Shown piece after piece: positions 53,132 to 62,291 of a stretch of DNA of 64,000 nucleotides (its first letter is position 1; every line of letters starts with the position of its first letter). The notes beneath the pieces were generated by a model. That model had not been told where the DNA came from and did not search any database. It was given only the letters and a program-made list of their open reading frames with translations. Origin of the DNA: Streptomyces sp. 35G-GA-8. GTDB lineage: Bacteria; Actinomycetota; Actinomycetes; Streptomycetales; Streptomycetaceae. Both the position numbers and the translations under genes were made by a program. The stretch covers positions 333,586-397,585 of the forward strand of contig NZ_JAMHJQ010000006.1 of assembly GCF_023534745.1 (NCBI RefSeq), given 5' to 3'.

Positions 53132-54429
53132 GCCTCGGCCGCCGGTGGTGTGCCGCGGTCGTCGAGGACCGTGTTCCGCCCCTTACGGGCCTTCGCGGCC
53201 GTCCGCGCCGGTTCCGCCTTCGGCTGCGGGGCAGTGTCGACGTCGGGGATCTCTCCAGCTTCGGCGTCGCGCACGCCGTCCTTGCCAGGGACGTTGCCCA
53301 GGTTAATGGTGATCTCGTCGAGGAGGTCGATGGTCAGGTCCTCCAGGCCGCTCTCCATGGCCTTGGTCAGTCCGTCCTCGATCAGGCGCCGCAGGAGGCC
53401 GACAATGCCGTGGGTGCGGCGGTAGAGGTACTCGGGCATCCGGCCTTCGGACAGTGTGCCGGGGCCGGCGTTGAAGAGCCGGATCTGGTTCTCGATGCCT
53501 TCGAGGTGGTCGATGAAGGCGCCGGTGCGTGCGTTGTTGCTGTAGTCGAAGGGGTCGAGGGTGACCAGGTCGAAGCGGCGCTCGGTCTGGGTGGAGGCGT
53601 CGGGGTTGTAGCTCTTGCCCTTCTTCAGGGGTGCGTAGACCCACTGGTTGGTGCGGGGGTCGTGCCAGCCCTCCCTGAGCAGACCGGAGCGGGGGATGTT
53701 CACGCCGATGAGGACGAGCGTGACGTCCAGGTCCATCAGGCCGCGGATCAGGTCGAGGGTGTCCTGGTCGTCCTCCCGGTGCATCTTCAGGCGGGTGATG
53801 TCGTCGATGATCAGGACGGTGGTGGCGTGCGCCTTGATCGACTCGCGGACATTGCGGATCATGCCGCGCAGGTTTCTGCCGTAGGGGGCGCCGTAGTAGT
53901 CGAGAATCGCCTCGCACAGGCCGATCGGAGTGGCCTTCACCGGGGTCTGGCAGTAGGCGACCGGCGCGATCAGGTCCCGGGTGCCGGGCATCGGGTCGAA
54001 GTAGCACTCGGGGTACTGCTCGAACAGGGCGCGCCAGGTGTCCTCGAACTCGGCGGCGGTCCGGCAGGCAGTCTCCGTCTTGCCCTGGTAACCCCCACCG
54101 TTGATCATCAGCCCGTCCAGGGTGCTCGGGCCGATACGCATCGCGTTGTTCTGGATCCGCGAACGCATCAGCATGGTGACCACCTCGCTCATCGGGGTGT
54201 CCAGCATCTGCATGTTGACGTGCGTGGCCGCCCGGTGCAGGTCGTACAGCGACTTCTTGCGCGGGCTCATCAGCGCATACTCGGCCAGGGAGATCTTCTT
54301 GACCGGCACGAACAGATCCCGCGTGCGGCGGAACTCCTGCCAGCCCTCGTGGCGGGTCCGGTCCGGCCTCGGGCCGAAGCGCAGGAACGGGACGGGAACG
54401 TCCGGCGGCTGCGAGTGCAGGTCGCTCAT
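53128..54429 (-). CDS. tnsC: TnsC/TniB-type AAA+ ATPase
   Basis: 433 aa from ATG 54429, with gaggagga just upstream. Walker A is GGGYQGKTETA and Walker B VLIIDDITRL; an Asn-rich sensor region (LVLIGVNIPRSGLL) follows. TnsC links target recognition by TniQ to the transposase. It starts 1 bp after the tnsB stop and overlaps the first tniQ. Confidence 0.92.
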   Translation of the reverse strand: MSDLHSQPPDVPVPFLRFGPRPDRTRHEGWQEFRRTRDLFVPVKKISLAEYALMSPRKKSLYDLHRAATHVNMQMLDTPMSEVVTMLMRSRIQNNAMRIGPSTLDGLMINGGGYQGKTETACRTAAEFEDTWRALFEQYPECYFDPMPGTRDLIAPVAYCQTPVKATPIGLCEAILDYYGAPYGRNLRGMIRNVRESIKAHATTVLIIDDITRLKMHREDDQDTLDLIRGLMDLDVTLVLIGVNIPRSGLLREGWHDPRTNQWVYAPLKKGKSYNPDASTQTERRFDLVTLDPFDYSNNARTGAFIDHLEGIENQIRLFNAGPGTLSEGRMPEYLYRRTHGIVGLLRRLIEDGLTKAMESGLEDLTIDLLDEITINLGNVPGKDGVRDAEAGEIPDVDTAPQPKAEPARTAAKARKGRNTVLDDRGTPPAAEA

Positions 54430-54430
54430 C

Positions 54431-56770
54431 TCAGTCCTCCTCCGTCGGTTGCTGGCCGGGGCTCGGCTGCTGCGGGGCCGGATCACCTGGGCCGTCATCG
54501 TCGGCGATGACGAGGAGGTTGCGGCCGCGGCGGCTCGATCCGAGTGGGGCGGGCGCCGACGGCGTCCGCGAGGACGTGGCCGCCTCCCGCCGGCGACGCC
54601 GCTGGGCGTCCAGGCTGTCGGTGGCCTCCCGGGCCCGCTCGCGCCACGGCGGCTCCATGTCCCGCGCACCCACGGCAGTCAGGCGCGGCGGCTCGACCGG
54701 CTTCGGCGGCTGTTGTGGCCGGTCTGCGGCGGCAGCCCGGGCCTGGGTGATCTCCCGTGCGTGCTGCGTCCGCTGGGATTTGGTCAGCTGGGACGGCCAC
54801 TTTTCGACCGGATCGACGGCCCCCAGCATCTCCAGGAGGATGGAGGCAAGATCGCTGTCGGAGCGCGGCTTGAGACCTGCTTCCCGTACGCGGGTGAGGA
54901 GTTCCTCGACCCGCGCGTCCCCGAAGGCCGGCATTTCACCCTCCGGCGGCAGCCCCGTCCAGCGCAGTTCATGCCATTCATGGGTATCGGGATCCTGGAA
55001 GTACACCATCCGCCGGTCGCGGGGTTCGCGGTGGATGACCCACTGCTTCTTGTAGCGGCCCCCGCGCACGGAGTTCATGTCAGGCTGGTTCAGCAACTCG
55101 GCGTCGTACCAGAGCCCTTTGACCTTCACGCCCCGCCGGTAGATCCGCTTCACATGATGCTCGGGCAGGAAACGGTAGTACGTCTCAGGGGACGGAATGT
55201 CCAGGTCGAAACCCTCTTGGGCGAAGGAGGCGGCGAACAGGGTGTTGGGGCTGTGGTCACCTCCGGGATCCCAACTGGGCGCGAATTCGCCGAGCCTGCG
55301 GTTCTGCCAGACCTTCACGACCCAGGTCGCGATGAAGTGCTCCATCTGGGCGAGGGTCAGCACCGCGTCGCCCTCCGGGTCGGCACCGCGGTCGGCCACG
55401 TCGACTCCCGTGTAACCGGCCAGCTTCTCGAACACCAGCGAACGGATGCTGCCGAAGACGCGCTCCACCGCGCTCTTGTCCTGCGGGCGCAGCACACGCG
55501 CCGGCAGGATCCTGCAGCCCATCGCCTCCTGGACATCCACCAGGTGGTGATTGCGGTAGACCGAGCCGTGGTCGGAGGTGAGGGTCTCGGGGGTGAAGAA
55601 CGGCAGCCCGGCCACCTCGTACCCTGCGAACTCGGAGACCATGGCCGCCGGCAGCCCTGGATAGGGCCACTCCATGTCCTCGCCCCACTCCTGACGCATG
55701 GGCAATGGCAGCATGACGTCGCGCAGCACCATCGCGACGTCCACCGAGGAGTCCGACACCAGCGTGAGCCGGAACGCGCAGATGGAGTGCGTGTAGACGT
55801 CCAGCGCCAAGGTGAGGTGGACGGTGACCGGGTCGCCGAAGACGTTCTCGCGAACCATCACCGGCAGGATCGTCGTATCCAGCGCGACGACCTGGCCGGG
55901 GCGCGTCACGAGCACATGCCCGTTCTTGGTGGGTAGTTCGGCCGAGCGCTCGTACTTCGGTCGGGCGCCGCCCGGCCCGAACCACTCCTTCCACACCCGC
56001 AGCAGCGTGTGATAGCTGGGGACCTCGATCTTCTCGCGCTCTTCCCCGTCCCCGCCCTCGTCCCCCTCTTCTCCGTCTTCCTTCTCGAAGGTCTCCCGCA
56101 CATAGCGCCGGATCATGATCTCGCGGGTCCGCGCGCTCACCCGGGACCGGTGATGCTGCGTCTCCGCGCGGACCGCGAAGATCGCCTCACGAACCTCCTC
56201 ACTGATACTCGGGTGTCCTCCGCTCGCCCGCAGCCACCGGTGATCGGCGCAGCCCACGATCCCGTACTTCCTGCGCCGCCGCTCCCACCGCTCCAGCGTG
56301 CGCACCCCGACATGTGCGACCCCCAGGAGAAGCTTGGCCTCCTCGGGCCGCAGCGCCGACAGTTCGGCTGCCTTCGCCGCCCGGCGCTCGGTCAGCGTCG
56401 TACGGTCCGGGTCGTACTCGGGACTCGGCTCCCCCGGCTCAGGCCGGAACGGATCACCGCTGCGGAATCCGCAGTCGACCTCCATCAGATGCGCGAAACG
56501 CTGTTCCATCAAGGGTCGCTTCTCCGGCTTCACATCACTCCACGAAGCCGCCTGCCGCCCACGGTTGGCGCCCTCCGCCGCCGTGCGCGACGACGACCGG
56601 CACCGCGGATGATTGACCAGAAAGCGGAAGCTCACCCGCTGCCGCTCACCGTCCGACCGCACCAGGTGGACTCGCCCCAGATGCGGCTCCTGCCGCTCGA
56701 CCAGCCACTCCACCTCGTCGAGCACTACGCCCGCGCCGGGCGAGAGATCCAGTGCCGTCGCCCCCATCAT
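54431..56770 (-). CDS. tnsB: TnsB/TniA-type DDE transposase
   Basis: 779 aa from ATG 56770, which overlaps the tnsA stop. The N-terminal part contains HTH-like DNA-binding regions (LLLGVAHVGVRTLERWERRR). The rve-type catalytic core shows Asp in VVALDTTILPV, Asp in LTSDHGSVYRN and Glu in DKSAVERVFGSIRS. A Mu-type C-terminal region and a charged tail follow. It should cut the 3' ends at the terminal repeats. Confidence 0.93.
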   Translation of the reverse strand: MMGATALDLSPGAGVVLDEVEWLVERQEPHLGRVHLVRSDGERQRVSFRFLVNHPRCRSSSRTAAEGANRGRQAASWSDVKPEKRPLMEQRFAHLMEVDCGFRSGDPFRPEPGEPSPEYDPDRTTLTERRAAKAAELSALRPEEAKLLLGVAHVGVRTLERWERRRRKYGIVGCADHRWLRASGGHPSISEEVREAIFAVRAETQHHRSRVSARTREIMIRRYVRETFEKEDGEEGDEGGDGEEREKIEVPSYHTLLRVWKEWFGPGGARPKYERSAELPTKNGHVLVTRPGQVVALDTTILPVMVRENVFGDPVTVHLTLALDVYTHSICAFRLTLVSDSSVDVAMVLRDVMLPLPMRQEWGEDMEWPYPGLPAAMVSEFAGYEVAGLPFFTPETLTSDHGSVYRNHHLVDVQEAMGCRILPARVLRPQDKSAVERVFGSIRSLVFEKLAGYTGVDVADRGADPEGDAVLTLAQMEHFIATWVVKVWQNRRLGEFAPSWDPGGDHSPNTLFAASFAQEGFDLDIPSPETYYRFLPEHHVKRIYRRGVKVKGLWYDAELLNQPDMNSVRGGRYKKQWVIHREPRDRRMVYFQDPDTHEWHELRWTGLPPEGEMPAFGDARVEELLTRVREAGLKPRSDSDLASILLEMLGAVDPVEKWPSQLTKSQRTQHAREITQARAAAADRPQQPPKPVEPPRLTAVGARDMEPPWRERAREATDSLDAQRRRRREAATSSRTPSAPAPLGSSRRGRNLLVIADDDGPGDPAPQQPSPGQQPTEED

Positions 56771-57586
56771 GAGACGCCTCCTGCCAGCACCACCCGCGAC
56801 CTGTCCGTCAGCGGCTGAGCGAGGTCGATGCCGAGTCGGCGGTGCCACAGCAGGTGCAGTAACTGCGCCCGCGCCACGGGCCAGTACGTATGCATGGCGG
56901 CCAACTCGCCGAATGTGAGCGCCTCTTCGGCCTGAGCAAGCAGATCAGCCTGCACACCGAGCACGTCCCGCGTCGGACGACGCTTCCCGTACATCGCGCC
57001 GAGCGTGGACCGCACATGCGGCCGCCACTCGGCCGCGACCGCGTAGTGCCACCCGCAGACCAACGCCACCTCCCCCGCGGCCGCGAAGGACTCCAGATCC
57101 TCGGGTTTGATCAAATCCAGGGGGCCGCACGTCGATCAGCCAAGTCCCCGCCCGTGTGACCGCGAAGAAGTCCGGCGTGTGGTTGCGCCACTTCTCCGCG
57201 GTACGGAACCGGATACGAAGCGGCTGCGACAGCACCTCCACCAGATCACCGGCAAAGTCCAGCGCCACCAGCAGCTGATCCTCTTCGAGACTCTCGAACC
57301 CATGCAGACGCCCCGTCGACACCAGCGATTCCAGACCAGGCCGATGCCTCTGCTCCCGCCGCCAGGTGAAACCCCGCATCGGGTTCCGGTTCGCCACAGG
57401 CACCCGCCCCAGATGCCGAACCGGCCCCGCCACCTCGTCCCCGGCGTACTTCCACGTCGCCTTCCACCGATCCGGCCAGCCGTCGGACAGGTCCAAGCCG
57501 CCCCGCCCCGCGTCCAGCGAGACGGGGACCAGCAGATCCGTCCACGTGCAGCGGTGGGACCACAAGGAGTCCCGGATGTCGCTCAT
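56767..57586 (-). pseudogene. tnsA: TnsA-type endonuclease, interrupted by a one-base frameshift
   Basis: From ATG 57586 the frame encodes the TnsA nuclease (Glu in FESLEEDQLLVAL, Asp in HTPDFFAV, then WLIDVRP). At a run of five G (57120-57124) it must shift: with four G the reading becomes IDVRPLDLIKPEDLESFAAA and continues to the stop at 56767, giving 272 aa, close to Tn7 TnsA (273 aa). The second half (GEVALVCGWHYAVAAEWRPH) is typical of TnsA C-terminal domains. It may be a real mutation, a slippery site or a base-calling error. Loss of TnsA would change cut-and-paste into cointegrate-forming transposition. Confidence 0.83.
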
Positions 57587-57632
57587 ATCCTCAGGTAAGC
57601 CGCACACTTCACCCTCGGAGAAGCAATCTTCG

Positions 57633-57648
57633 AAGTTGGCGACAACTT
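57633..57648. promoter_or_regulatory. Inverted repeat upstream of tnsA
   Basis: aagttg-gcga-caactt is a perfect 6-bp inverted repeat 47 bp before the tnsA start, between it and the inner TnsB-type site. It may be an operator or an overlap of promoter and end sites. Confidence 0.35.
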
Positions 57649-57691
57649 GCCTGCAAAGAGCACGGAACACGTCAACGACGATGCGAATTCG

Positions 57692-57771
57692 GCGACAGAT
57701 GTCGTGCTCAGCCCTTCAAGAAAGACCAGGTCGGGAAGGATGGTTGACGACACCTATCGTGCTCAGTCTCA
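57692..57771 (-). repeat. Right end: terminal inverted repeat plus inner TnsB-type site
   Basis: 57747-57771 is the 25-bp terminal repeat. The inner site at 57692-57712, read on the minus strand, is gctgagcacgacatctgtcg plus one base. The two share ctgagcacg and tgtcg with the same spacing. Confidence 0.9.
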
Positions 57772-57776
57772 TCATG
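57772..57776. repeat. Target site duplication, right copy (tcatg)
   Basis: tcatg directly follows the right terminal repeat and matches 39112-39116. Removing the element and one copy rejoins the operon. Confidence 0.93.
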
Positions 57777-57880
57777 GCGTTGCTCCGTCTGGGCGTCGGT
57801 GTGGCACTGATGCACTAAAAACGCGCTGGATCTGGTCCCGTCACGGCCCGATCGGAGGGCATGTGGTGAACGCCAGTTCT
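57777..57880 (-). promoter_or_regulatory. Separated upstream region of the interrupted operon
   Basis: Read on the minus strand this flank holds acggag 7 nt from the rebuilt start codon of the 40-aa ORF, and further up tgacgg followed 18 nt later by tttagt, a weak promoter-like pair. It is the former 5' region of the ABC/Nudix/methyltransferase operon, now 18.7 kb away. Confidence 0.4.
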
Positions 57881-57945
57881 CATGCCGGGGCCGGGGCGTG
57901 CAGGCTCTGCGCTGTCGCCGCTCAAACTCGTTCGATCAGGGCGGG

Positions 57946-58335
57946 TCACTCCTTCGGGGGGTTGCGGACAGCACGGACCGTGCCGCAGCGTGCGATGGCG
58001 GCGGCCTCAAGGGCGGTTGATCGGCTCCGGAGGGGCGGGAGACGGTGAGAGCGGCGGAGAAGTTCAGGGATGTCGTCGTCGCGGAGTTCGGTGCGTTCCA
58101 AGGCGAGCGGGAGCGTGATGGGCGCGTCGTGGGCGCAGCCGAGGCCGGCGTAGGCGGGCGGCCAGCCCTGCTTCAGCCGGTTGCTCAGGGCGTTCCGGGC
58201 GGGGAAGGCGAACTGCTCGCCGGTGAGTCGGCCCGAGGTCTTCCATCGCTGAAGGGTGGCCAGCACGAGGTCAGGTTCAAGGACGGGCAGGCCCGCGTCG
58301 ACGGGCAATGCGATCCTTGGGGCCCAGGGCGGCAA
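57946..58335 (-). CDS. Hypothetical protein, 129 aa
   Basis: I do not recognise this frame. It reads more like a protein than the alternatives on the other strand (LVLATLQRWKTSGRLTGEQF, PLALERTELRDDDIPELLRR), but it lacks a ribosome site and known motifs and lies beside relics. It may be a fragment. Confidence 0.3.
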   Translation of the reverse strand: MPPWAPRIALPVDAGLPVLEPDLVLATLQRWKTSGRLTGEQFAFPARNALSNRLKQGWPPAYAGLGCAHDAPITLPLALERTELRDDDIPELLRRSHRLPPLRSRSTALEAAAIARCGTVRAVRNPPKE

Positions 58336-58448
58336 GGGCCGGATGGCCTCACTCGCCAGCCGGCGTACCCGGAAGTCCTCGTCCCGGACCCACGCCTCGG
58401 CGGCCTTCTACGTCGATACCTCGGCGTAACGGCATCACCTGTGGGCGA

Positions 58449-58811
58449 GTGCGTGAGGCCGCTCTTGTCTCTGACGAGTACGCCCTTGAGCTGGCGAAGC
58501 GCCCCTACGACCTGCGCTACGCCGCCATCTCGTTCTGGTTGGCCTACGGAGTCGACCCCGCCGGGTGCGCGCGCCGATCCGGACAAAGCATCCAGGTCCT
58601 CTTCCGCTACTACGCCAAGTTCTTGGCCGAAGCACGGAACCACGCGAACCGGCGGATCGGAGAGTCCATGCGGCGTTGGGAGGCGCCGGTGGGCGACACG
58701 GAGAAAGACCTAGCGAGACCTTGGCCCGGAGATGCCCCGGAACTGCTGGTCAGAACTGAAATACCAGCGGGAGTTATCGGGATTGAGGGCGCATCTCGCC
58801 ATACCGCTTAG
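58449..58811 (+). pseudogene. Tyrosine integrase, C-terminal relic
   Basis: About 120 residues from GTG 58449. RPYDLRYAAISFWLAYGVDP and CARRSGQSIQVLFRYYAKFL match the end of tyrosine recombinases: the second catalytic Arg (followed by Tyr where His is usual) and the nucleophile Tyr in RYYAKFL. The catalytic N-terminal part is missing. It suggests an older integrated element at this locus, next to the Tn7-like insertion. Confidence 0.65.
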
Positions 58812-58822
58812 TCGTGCGCCGT

Positions 58823-58864
58823 GAAGGGCGCCTGACAGGCATAGGACCTGGTCAGGCGCCCTTC
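58823..58864. terminator. Strong bidirectional hairpin
   Basis: Perfect 14-bp arms (gaagggcgcctgac and gtcaggcgcccttc) enclose a 14-nt loop, 8 bp from the aldehyde dehydrogenase stop. It should end the dehydrogenase transcript and possibly transcription from the integrase side. Confidence 0.8.
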
Positions 58865-58872
58865 TCTTGCGC

Positions 58873-60396
58873 CTAGAAGAAGCCCAGTTTCTTCGGTGAG
58901 TACGACACCAGCAGGTTCTTCGTCTGCTGATAGTGGTCCAGCATCATCCGGTGGTTCTCACGGCCGATCCCCGACTGCTTGTAGCCGCCGAAGGCGGCGT
59001 GTGCCGGGTAGGCGTGGTAGCAGTTCGTCCAGACCCTGCCCGCCTGGATCGAACGGCCCGCCCGGTAAGCGGTGTTCATGTCCCGCGTCCAGACGCCCGC
59101 GCCCAGACCGTACAGCGTTTCGTTCGCGGTTTTGATCGCGTCGTCGAAGTCGCTGAAGGACGTCACCGCGAGGACCGGGCCGAAGATCTCCTCCTGGAAG
59201 ATCCGCATGCGGTTGTGGCCCTCGAAGATCGTGGGCTGGACGTAGTAGCCACCGGCCAGTTCGCCGTCGTAGTCGATACGCTGACCACCCGTCAGGACCT
59301 TGGCCCCCTCCTGCCGGCCGATGTCCAGATACGAGAGGATCTTCTCCAACTGGTCGTTGGACGCCTGCGCGCCGACCATCGTGTCGGTGTCCAGCGGGTG
59401 GCCGGGCACGATCGCCTCCGTGCGGGCCACGCCCGCGGCCAGGAACTCGCTGTAGTGGCCGTCCTGGATCAGCGCGCGTGACGGACAGGTGCACACCTCG
59501 CCCTGGTTGAGGGCGAACATCGTGAAGCCTTCGAGCGCCTTGTCACGGAAGTCGTCATCGGCGGCCCAGACGTCGTCGAAGAAGAGGTTCGGGCTCTTGC
59601 CGCCGAGTTCCAGGGTGACGGGCTTGATGTTCTCGGAGGCGTACTGCATGATCAGCCGCCCCGTCGTGGTCTCGCCGGTGAACGCGACCTTCGCCACACG
59701 CGGGCTGGACGCCAGCGGCTTGCCCGCCTCGACGCCGAAGCCGTTGACGATATTGACGACGCCCGGCGGCAGCAGATCGGCGATCAGACTCATCCAGAGA
59801 TGGATGGAGGCCGGGGTCTGCTCCGCCGGCTTGAGCACGACGGCGTTTCCGGCGGCCAGCGCGGGCGCCAGCTTCCATGTCGCCATCAGGATCGGGAAGT
59901 TCCACGGGATGATCTGGGCCACCACCCCGAGCGGCTCATGGAAGTGGTAGGCGACGGTGTCGTCGTCCAGCTCGCTGAGCGTGCCCTCCTGGGCGCGCAG
60001 CGCCCCCGCGAAGTAGCGGAAGTGGTCGATGGCGAGCGGGATGTCGGCCGCGAGGGTCTCCCGGACCGGCTTGCCGTTCTCCCAGCTCTCCGCGACCGCC
60101 AGCTCCTCCAGATGCTCCTCCATCCGGTGGGCGATCCGGTTGAGGATATTGGCACGGTCCGACGCCGATGTCTTCGCCCAGCCGGGGGCCGCGCCGTGCG
60201 CCGCGTCGAGGGCGCGCTCGACATCGTCCGCCGTGCCACGGGCGATCTCGGTGAAGGGGCGGCCATTGACCGGGCTGGGGTTCTCGAAGTACTGACCGCG
60301 GGCCGGCGGTACGTACTCCCCGCCGATCCAGTGGTCGTAGCGGGACTGGTACGAGACGATCGCGCCCTCGCTGCCGGGCGCTGCGTAACGGGTCAT
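58873..60396 (-). CDS. NAD-dependent aldehyde dehydrogenase (acetaldehyde/ExaC-type)
   Basis: 507 aa with gggagg 11 nt before the ATG. The family motifs are complete: [30 protein letters not shown], catalytic Glu in [10 protein letters not shown], catalytic Cys in [19 protein letters not shown] and the C-terminal [12 protein letters not shown]. The CTCPSR context and the ending YSPKKLGFF match bacterial acetaldehyde dehydrogenases of alcohol metabolism. The upstream GAF-type regulator probably controls it. Confidence 0.92.
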   Translation of the reverse strand: MTRYAAPGSEGAIVSYQSRYDHWIGGEYVPPARGQYFENPSPVNGRPFTEIARGTADDVERALDAAHGAAPGWAKTSASDRANILNRIAHRMEEHLEELAVAESWENGKPVRETLAADIPLAIDHFRYFAGALRAQEGTLSELDDDTVAYHFHEPLGVVAQIIPWNFPILMATWKLAPALAAGNAVVLKPAEQTPASIHLWMSLIADLLPPGVVNIVNGFGVEAGKPLASSPRVAKVAFTGETTTGRLIMQYASENIKPVTLELGGKSPNLFFDDVWAADDDFRDKALEGFTMFALNQGEVCTCPSRALIQDGHYSEFLAAGVARTEAIVPGHPLDTDTMVGAQASNDQLEKILSYLDIGRQEGAKVLTGGQRIDYDGELAGGYYVQPTIFEGHNRMRIFQEEIFGPVLAVTSFSDFDDAIKTANETLYGLGAGVWTRDMNTAYRAGRSIQAGRVWTNCYHAYPAHAAFGGYKQSGIGRENHRMMLDHYQQTKNLLVSYSPKKLGFF

Positions 60397-60594
60397 CTCT
60401 GTGGCCTCCCGGATTCCGCGCCGCCCGCCGTTGGACGGCGCCCACGCCCGACCTTATGGAGCGGGACGTTGCGACGACGTTGCACCGCCGCCGTGGTCAT
60501 CCAGGCGGTCCAGCGGACCCGGCTCGCGCCGCCTCGGCTCGCTCCGGTTCCGTTCACTCCGCCGCCTTGATCATGTCCGCGCACTTCTCGCCGA

Positions 60595-60906
60595 TCATCG
60601 TCGTGGTGGATCGAGCGGCGAGTCCGCCGGGAGGTAGACGGTGTTGTGGGTCTCGCGGATGTACGAGAACAACTCCTCGTCGGAGCGTGCCGCCCGGCCC
60701 GGTGCCGGCTCGGTCCCCGTCCACGGAGCCATCGGCGCCTGGGCGGTGATCTCCCGGATGCCGTGCTCGTGCGTGAAGCAGCGCGGGTCCACCCCCACGT
60801 CCCGCAGCCACCCTCCGGGACCGATCGCCGACAGCATCAGCAGCTTCGGCGAGTCGATGGCACCGCAGCTGACGATCACCTCGCGCCGGGTGGAAGAGCG
60901 CTTCAT
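60595..60906 (-). pseudogene. GMC oxidoreductase relic (choline dehydrogenase-like)
   Basis: The fragment reads REVIVSCGAIDSPKLLMLSA, the GMC signature 2, then jumps directly to DPRCFTHEHGIREITAQAPM and DEELFSYIRETHNTVYLPA, which in intact enzymes lie far downstream. Both ends and a large internal part are therefore missing. It separates the regulator from the aldehyde dehydrogenase. Confidence 0.75.
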
Positions 60907-60942
60907 CGTATGTGCGTTCGTGTGAGTGGTCGGGGCAGGCCG

Positions 60943-62196
60943 TCACGTCCGCTGCCACGCGTCGAGCTCCCGTACCCGTGCGAGTGCGGCCGGCCGCTGC
61001 TGTACGGGGAGTACGGCGGCCAGCGCCCGCCACACCGGCAGGTCGTCCTCGCCCCAGGGGCTGTACGCCCAGTCGGCCAGCAGCCCCGGGTCGCCGCGAG
61101 CGACCAGCGCCGCCCGCAGCTGGTCCGCGAGACGGCGGCGCAGCCGTACCACCGTGGGCGCCCGCGAGGTCGGCAGCAGCGGCCCGGCGTACGCGCTCAT
61201 CGCGGAGGTCACGGAGCCGGAGGCCAGCCGCCGGGTCACCGTGTCGAAGTCCGACTCGACGTGGGCGGCCAGCCGGTAGGGCCGTGATCGCAGCAGCCCG
61301 GGGCCGAGCAGCCCGCGCAGCCGGGAGAGTTCCGCGCGCAGCGTGACCGGGGTGACCGACTCGTCCTCGTACAGTTCCACAAGCAGCTCGTCCCCCGCCA
61401 TGCCCTCGGGACGGCGCGCGAGCAGGGTCAGGATCTCGCTGTGCCGGGGGCTCAGCCGCAGCTTGCGGCCGGCCGCCACCAGCAGCGCCTCGTCCCGTCC
61501 CAGCGCCGTCAGCCGTACGGCCTCGGTGTCGGGGGACGGCGCGAGCAGCGCGAGCTGTGACTCGGCGGCCCGCGCGACCGCGCCCACGAAGGCCAGGCTG
61601 TGCGGATGGGCCAGCCGGTCTCCACCGGTGATGTCGACGGCGCCCAGCAGCCGTCCACTGAGAGGATCGTGGACGGGCGCCGCCGCGCAGGTCCATGGGT
61701 GCACAGGCCGCTGGAAGTGCTCGGCGGCGAAGACCTGTACGGGCCGGTCCACGGCGATCGCGGTGCCCGGCGCGTTCGTTCCGGTCACGGCCTCCGACCA
61801 GCGGGCGCCCGGGACGAAGTTCATCCGGCCCGCGAGCAGCCGGGTCGCCCGGTGCCCCTCGACCCAGAGCAGTCTGCCGTGCGCGTCGCACACCGCCATC
61901 AGATGTTCGCCGTCCATGGCGTACGCGCCCATCAGCTCACGGAAGAGCGGCATCACCCGGGCGAGCGGATGGGCGTCGCGGTACGCGGCGAGTTCGTCGT
62001 CGGACAGCTCCACGCACGCCATGCCCTCCGGGCTGACATGGGCGCGGGCGGACCGCCGCCAGGACGCGGCCACCACCGGCCGCACCGGGTGCTCGACCCG
62101 CCCCGCGCTCGCGTACGACTCGTACGCGCGGCGCAGGGCCCCTCGGCGCTTCACCGGATCGGCGCCCGCTTCCAGAGCCACCCAGGTGTCGGTCAA
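60943..62196 (-). CDS. GAF-domain transcriptional regulator (AcoR-like N-terminus)
   Basis: 417 aa. The N-terminal part follows AcoR-type activators (PVVAASWRRSARAHVSPEG, then a GAF domain with VPGARWSEAVTGTNAPGTAI and GAVDITGGDRLAHPHSLAFV). There is no σ54-interaction ATPase; instead the C-terminus has a winged-helix-like part (KLRLSPRHSEILTLLARRPE). This form is common in Streptomyces next to aldehyde dehydrogenase genes and probably senses an aldehyde or alcohol. Confidence 0.83.
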   Translation of the reverse strand: MTDTWVALEAGADPVKRRGALRRAYESYASAGRVEHPVRPVVAASWRRSARAHVSPEGMACVELSDDELAAYRDAHPLARVMPLFRELMGAYAMDGEHLMAVCDAHGRLLWVEGHRATRLLAGRMNFVPGARWSEAVTGTNAPGTAIAVDRPVQVFAAEHFQRPVHPWTCAAAPVHDPLSGRLLGAVDITGGDRLAHPHSLAFVGAVARAAESQLALLAPSPDTEAVRLTALGRDEALLVAAGRKLRLSPRHSEILTLLARRPEGMAGDELLVELYEDESVTPVTLRAELSRLRGLLGPGLLRSRPYRLAAHVESDFDTVTRRLASGSVTSAMSAYAGPLLPTSRAPTVVRLRRRLADQLRAALVARGDPGLLADWAYSPWGEDDLPVWRALAAVLPVQQRPAALARVRELDAWQRT

Positions 62197-62291
62197 TGCG
62201 GCCTCCCCGGTCGGACATCACCGGACGTGCCCATCGTCGCTCCGGCGGCCCGGCCCGGCAAGCGTCCCGCCGGGCAACCCGACCGTACGGA

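Larger units (their letters stand above)
39117..57771. mobile_element. Tn7-like transposon, 18,655 bp
   Basis: The element is delimited by 25-bp terminal inverted repeats, 23 of 25 identical, both starting TGAGACTGAGCACG, and flanked by the 5-bp duplication tcatg. Near the right end lie tnsA, tnsB and tnsC followed by three tniQ genes, all minus strand, in the order known from Tn7-like elements (tnsA closest to the right end). The rest is cargo: a giant NTPase/kinase-like gene, a TIR-domain gene and a small membrane-protein gene. No tnsE, resolvase or CRISPR genes are seen. The intact ends and duplication suggest a recent insertion. Confidence 0.93.

Noticed and set aside
49383-57771. CRISPR-guided transposition (CAST)
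   Set aside because: No Cas genes, repeat array or guide-like repeats are present between the ends.
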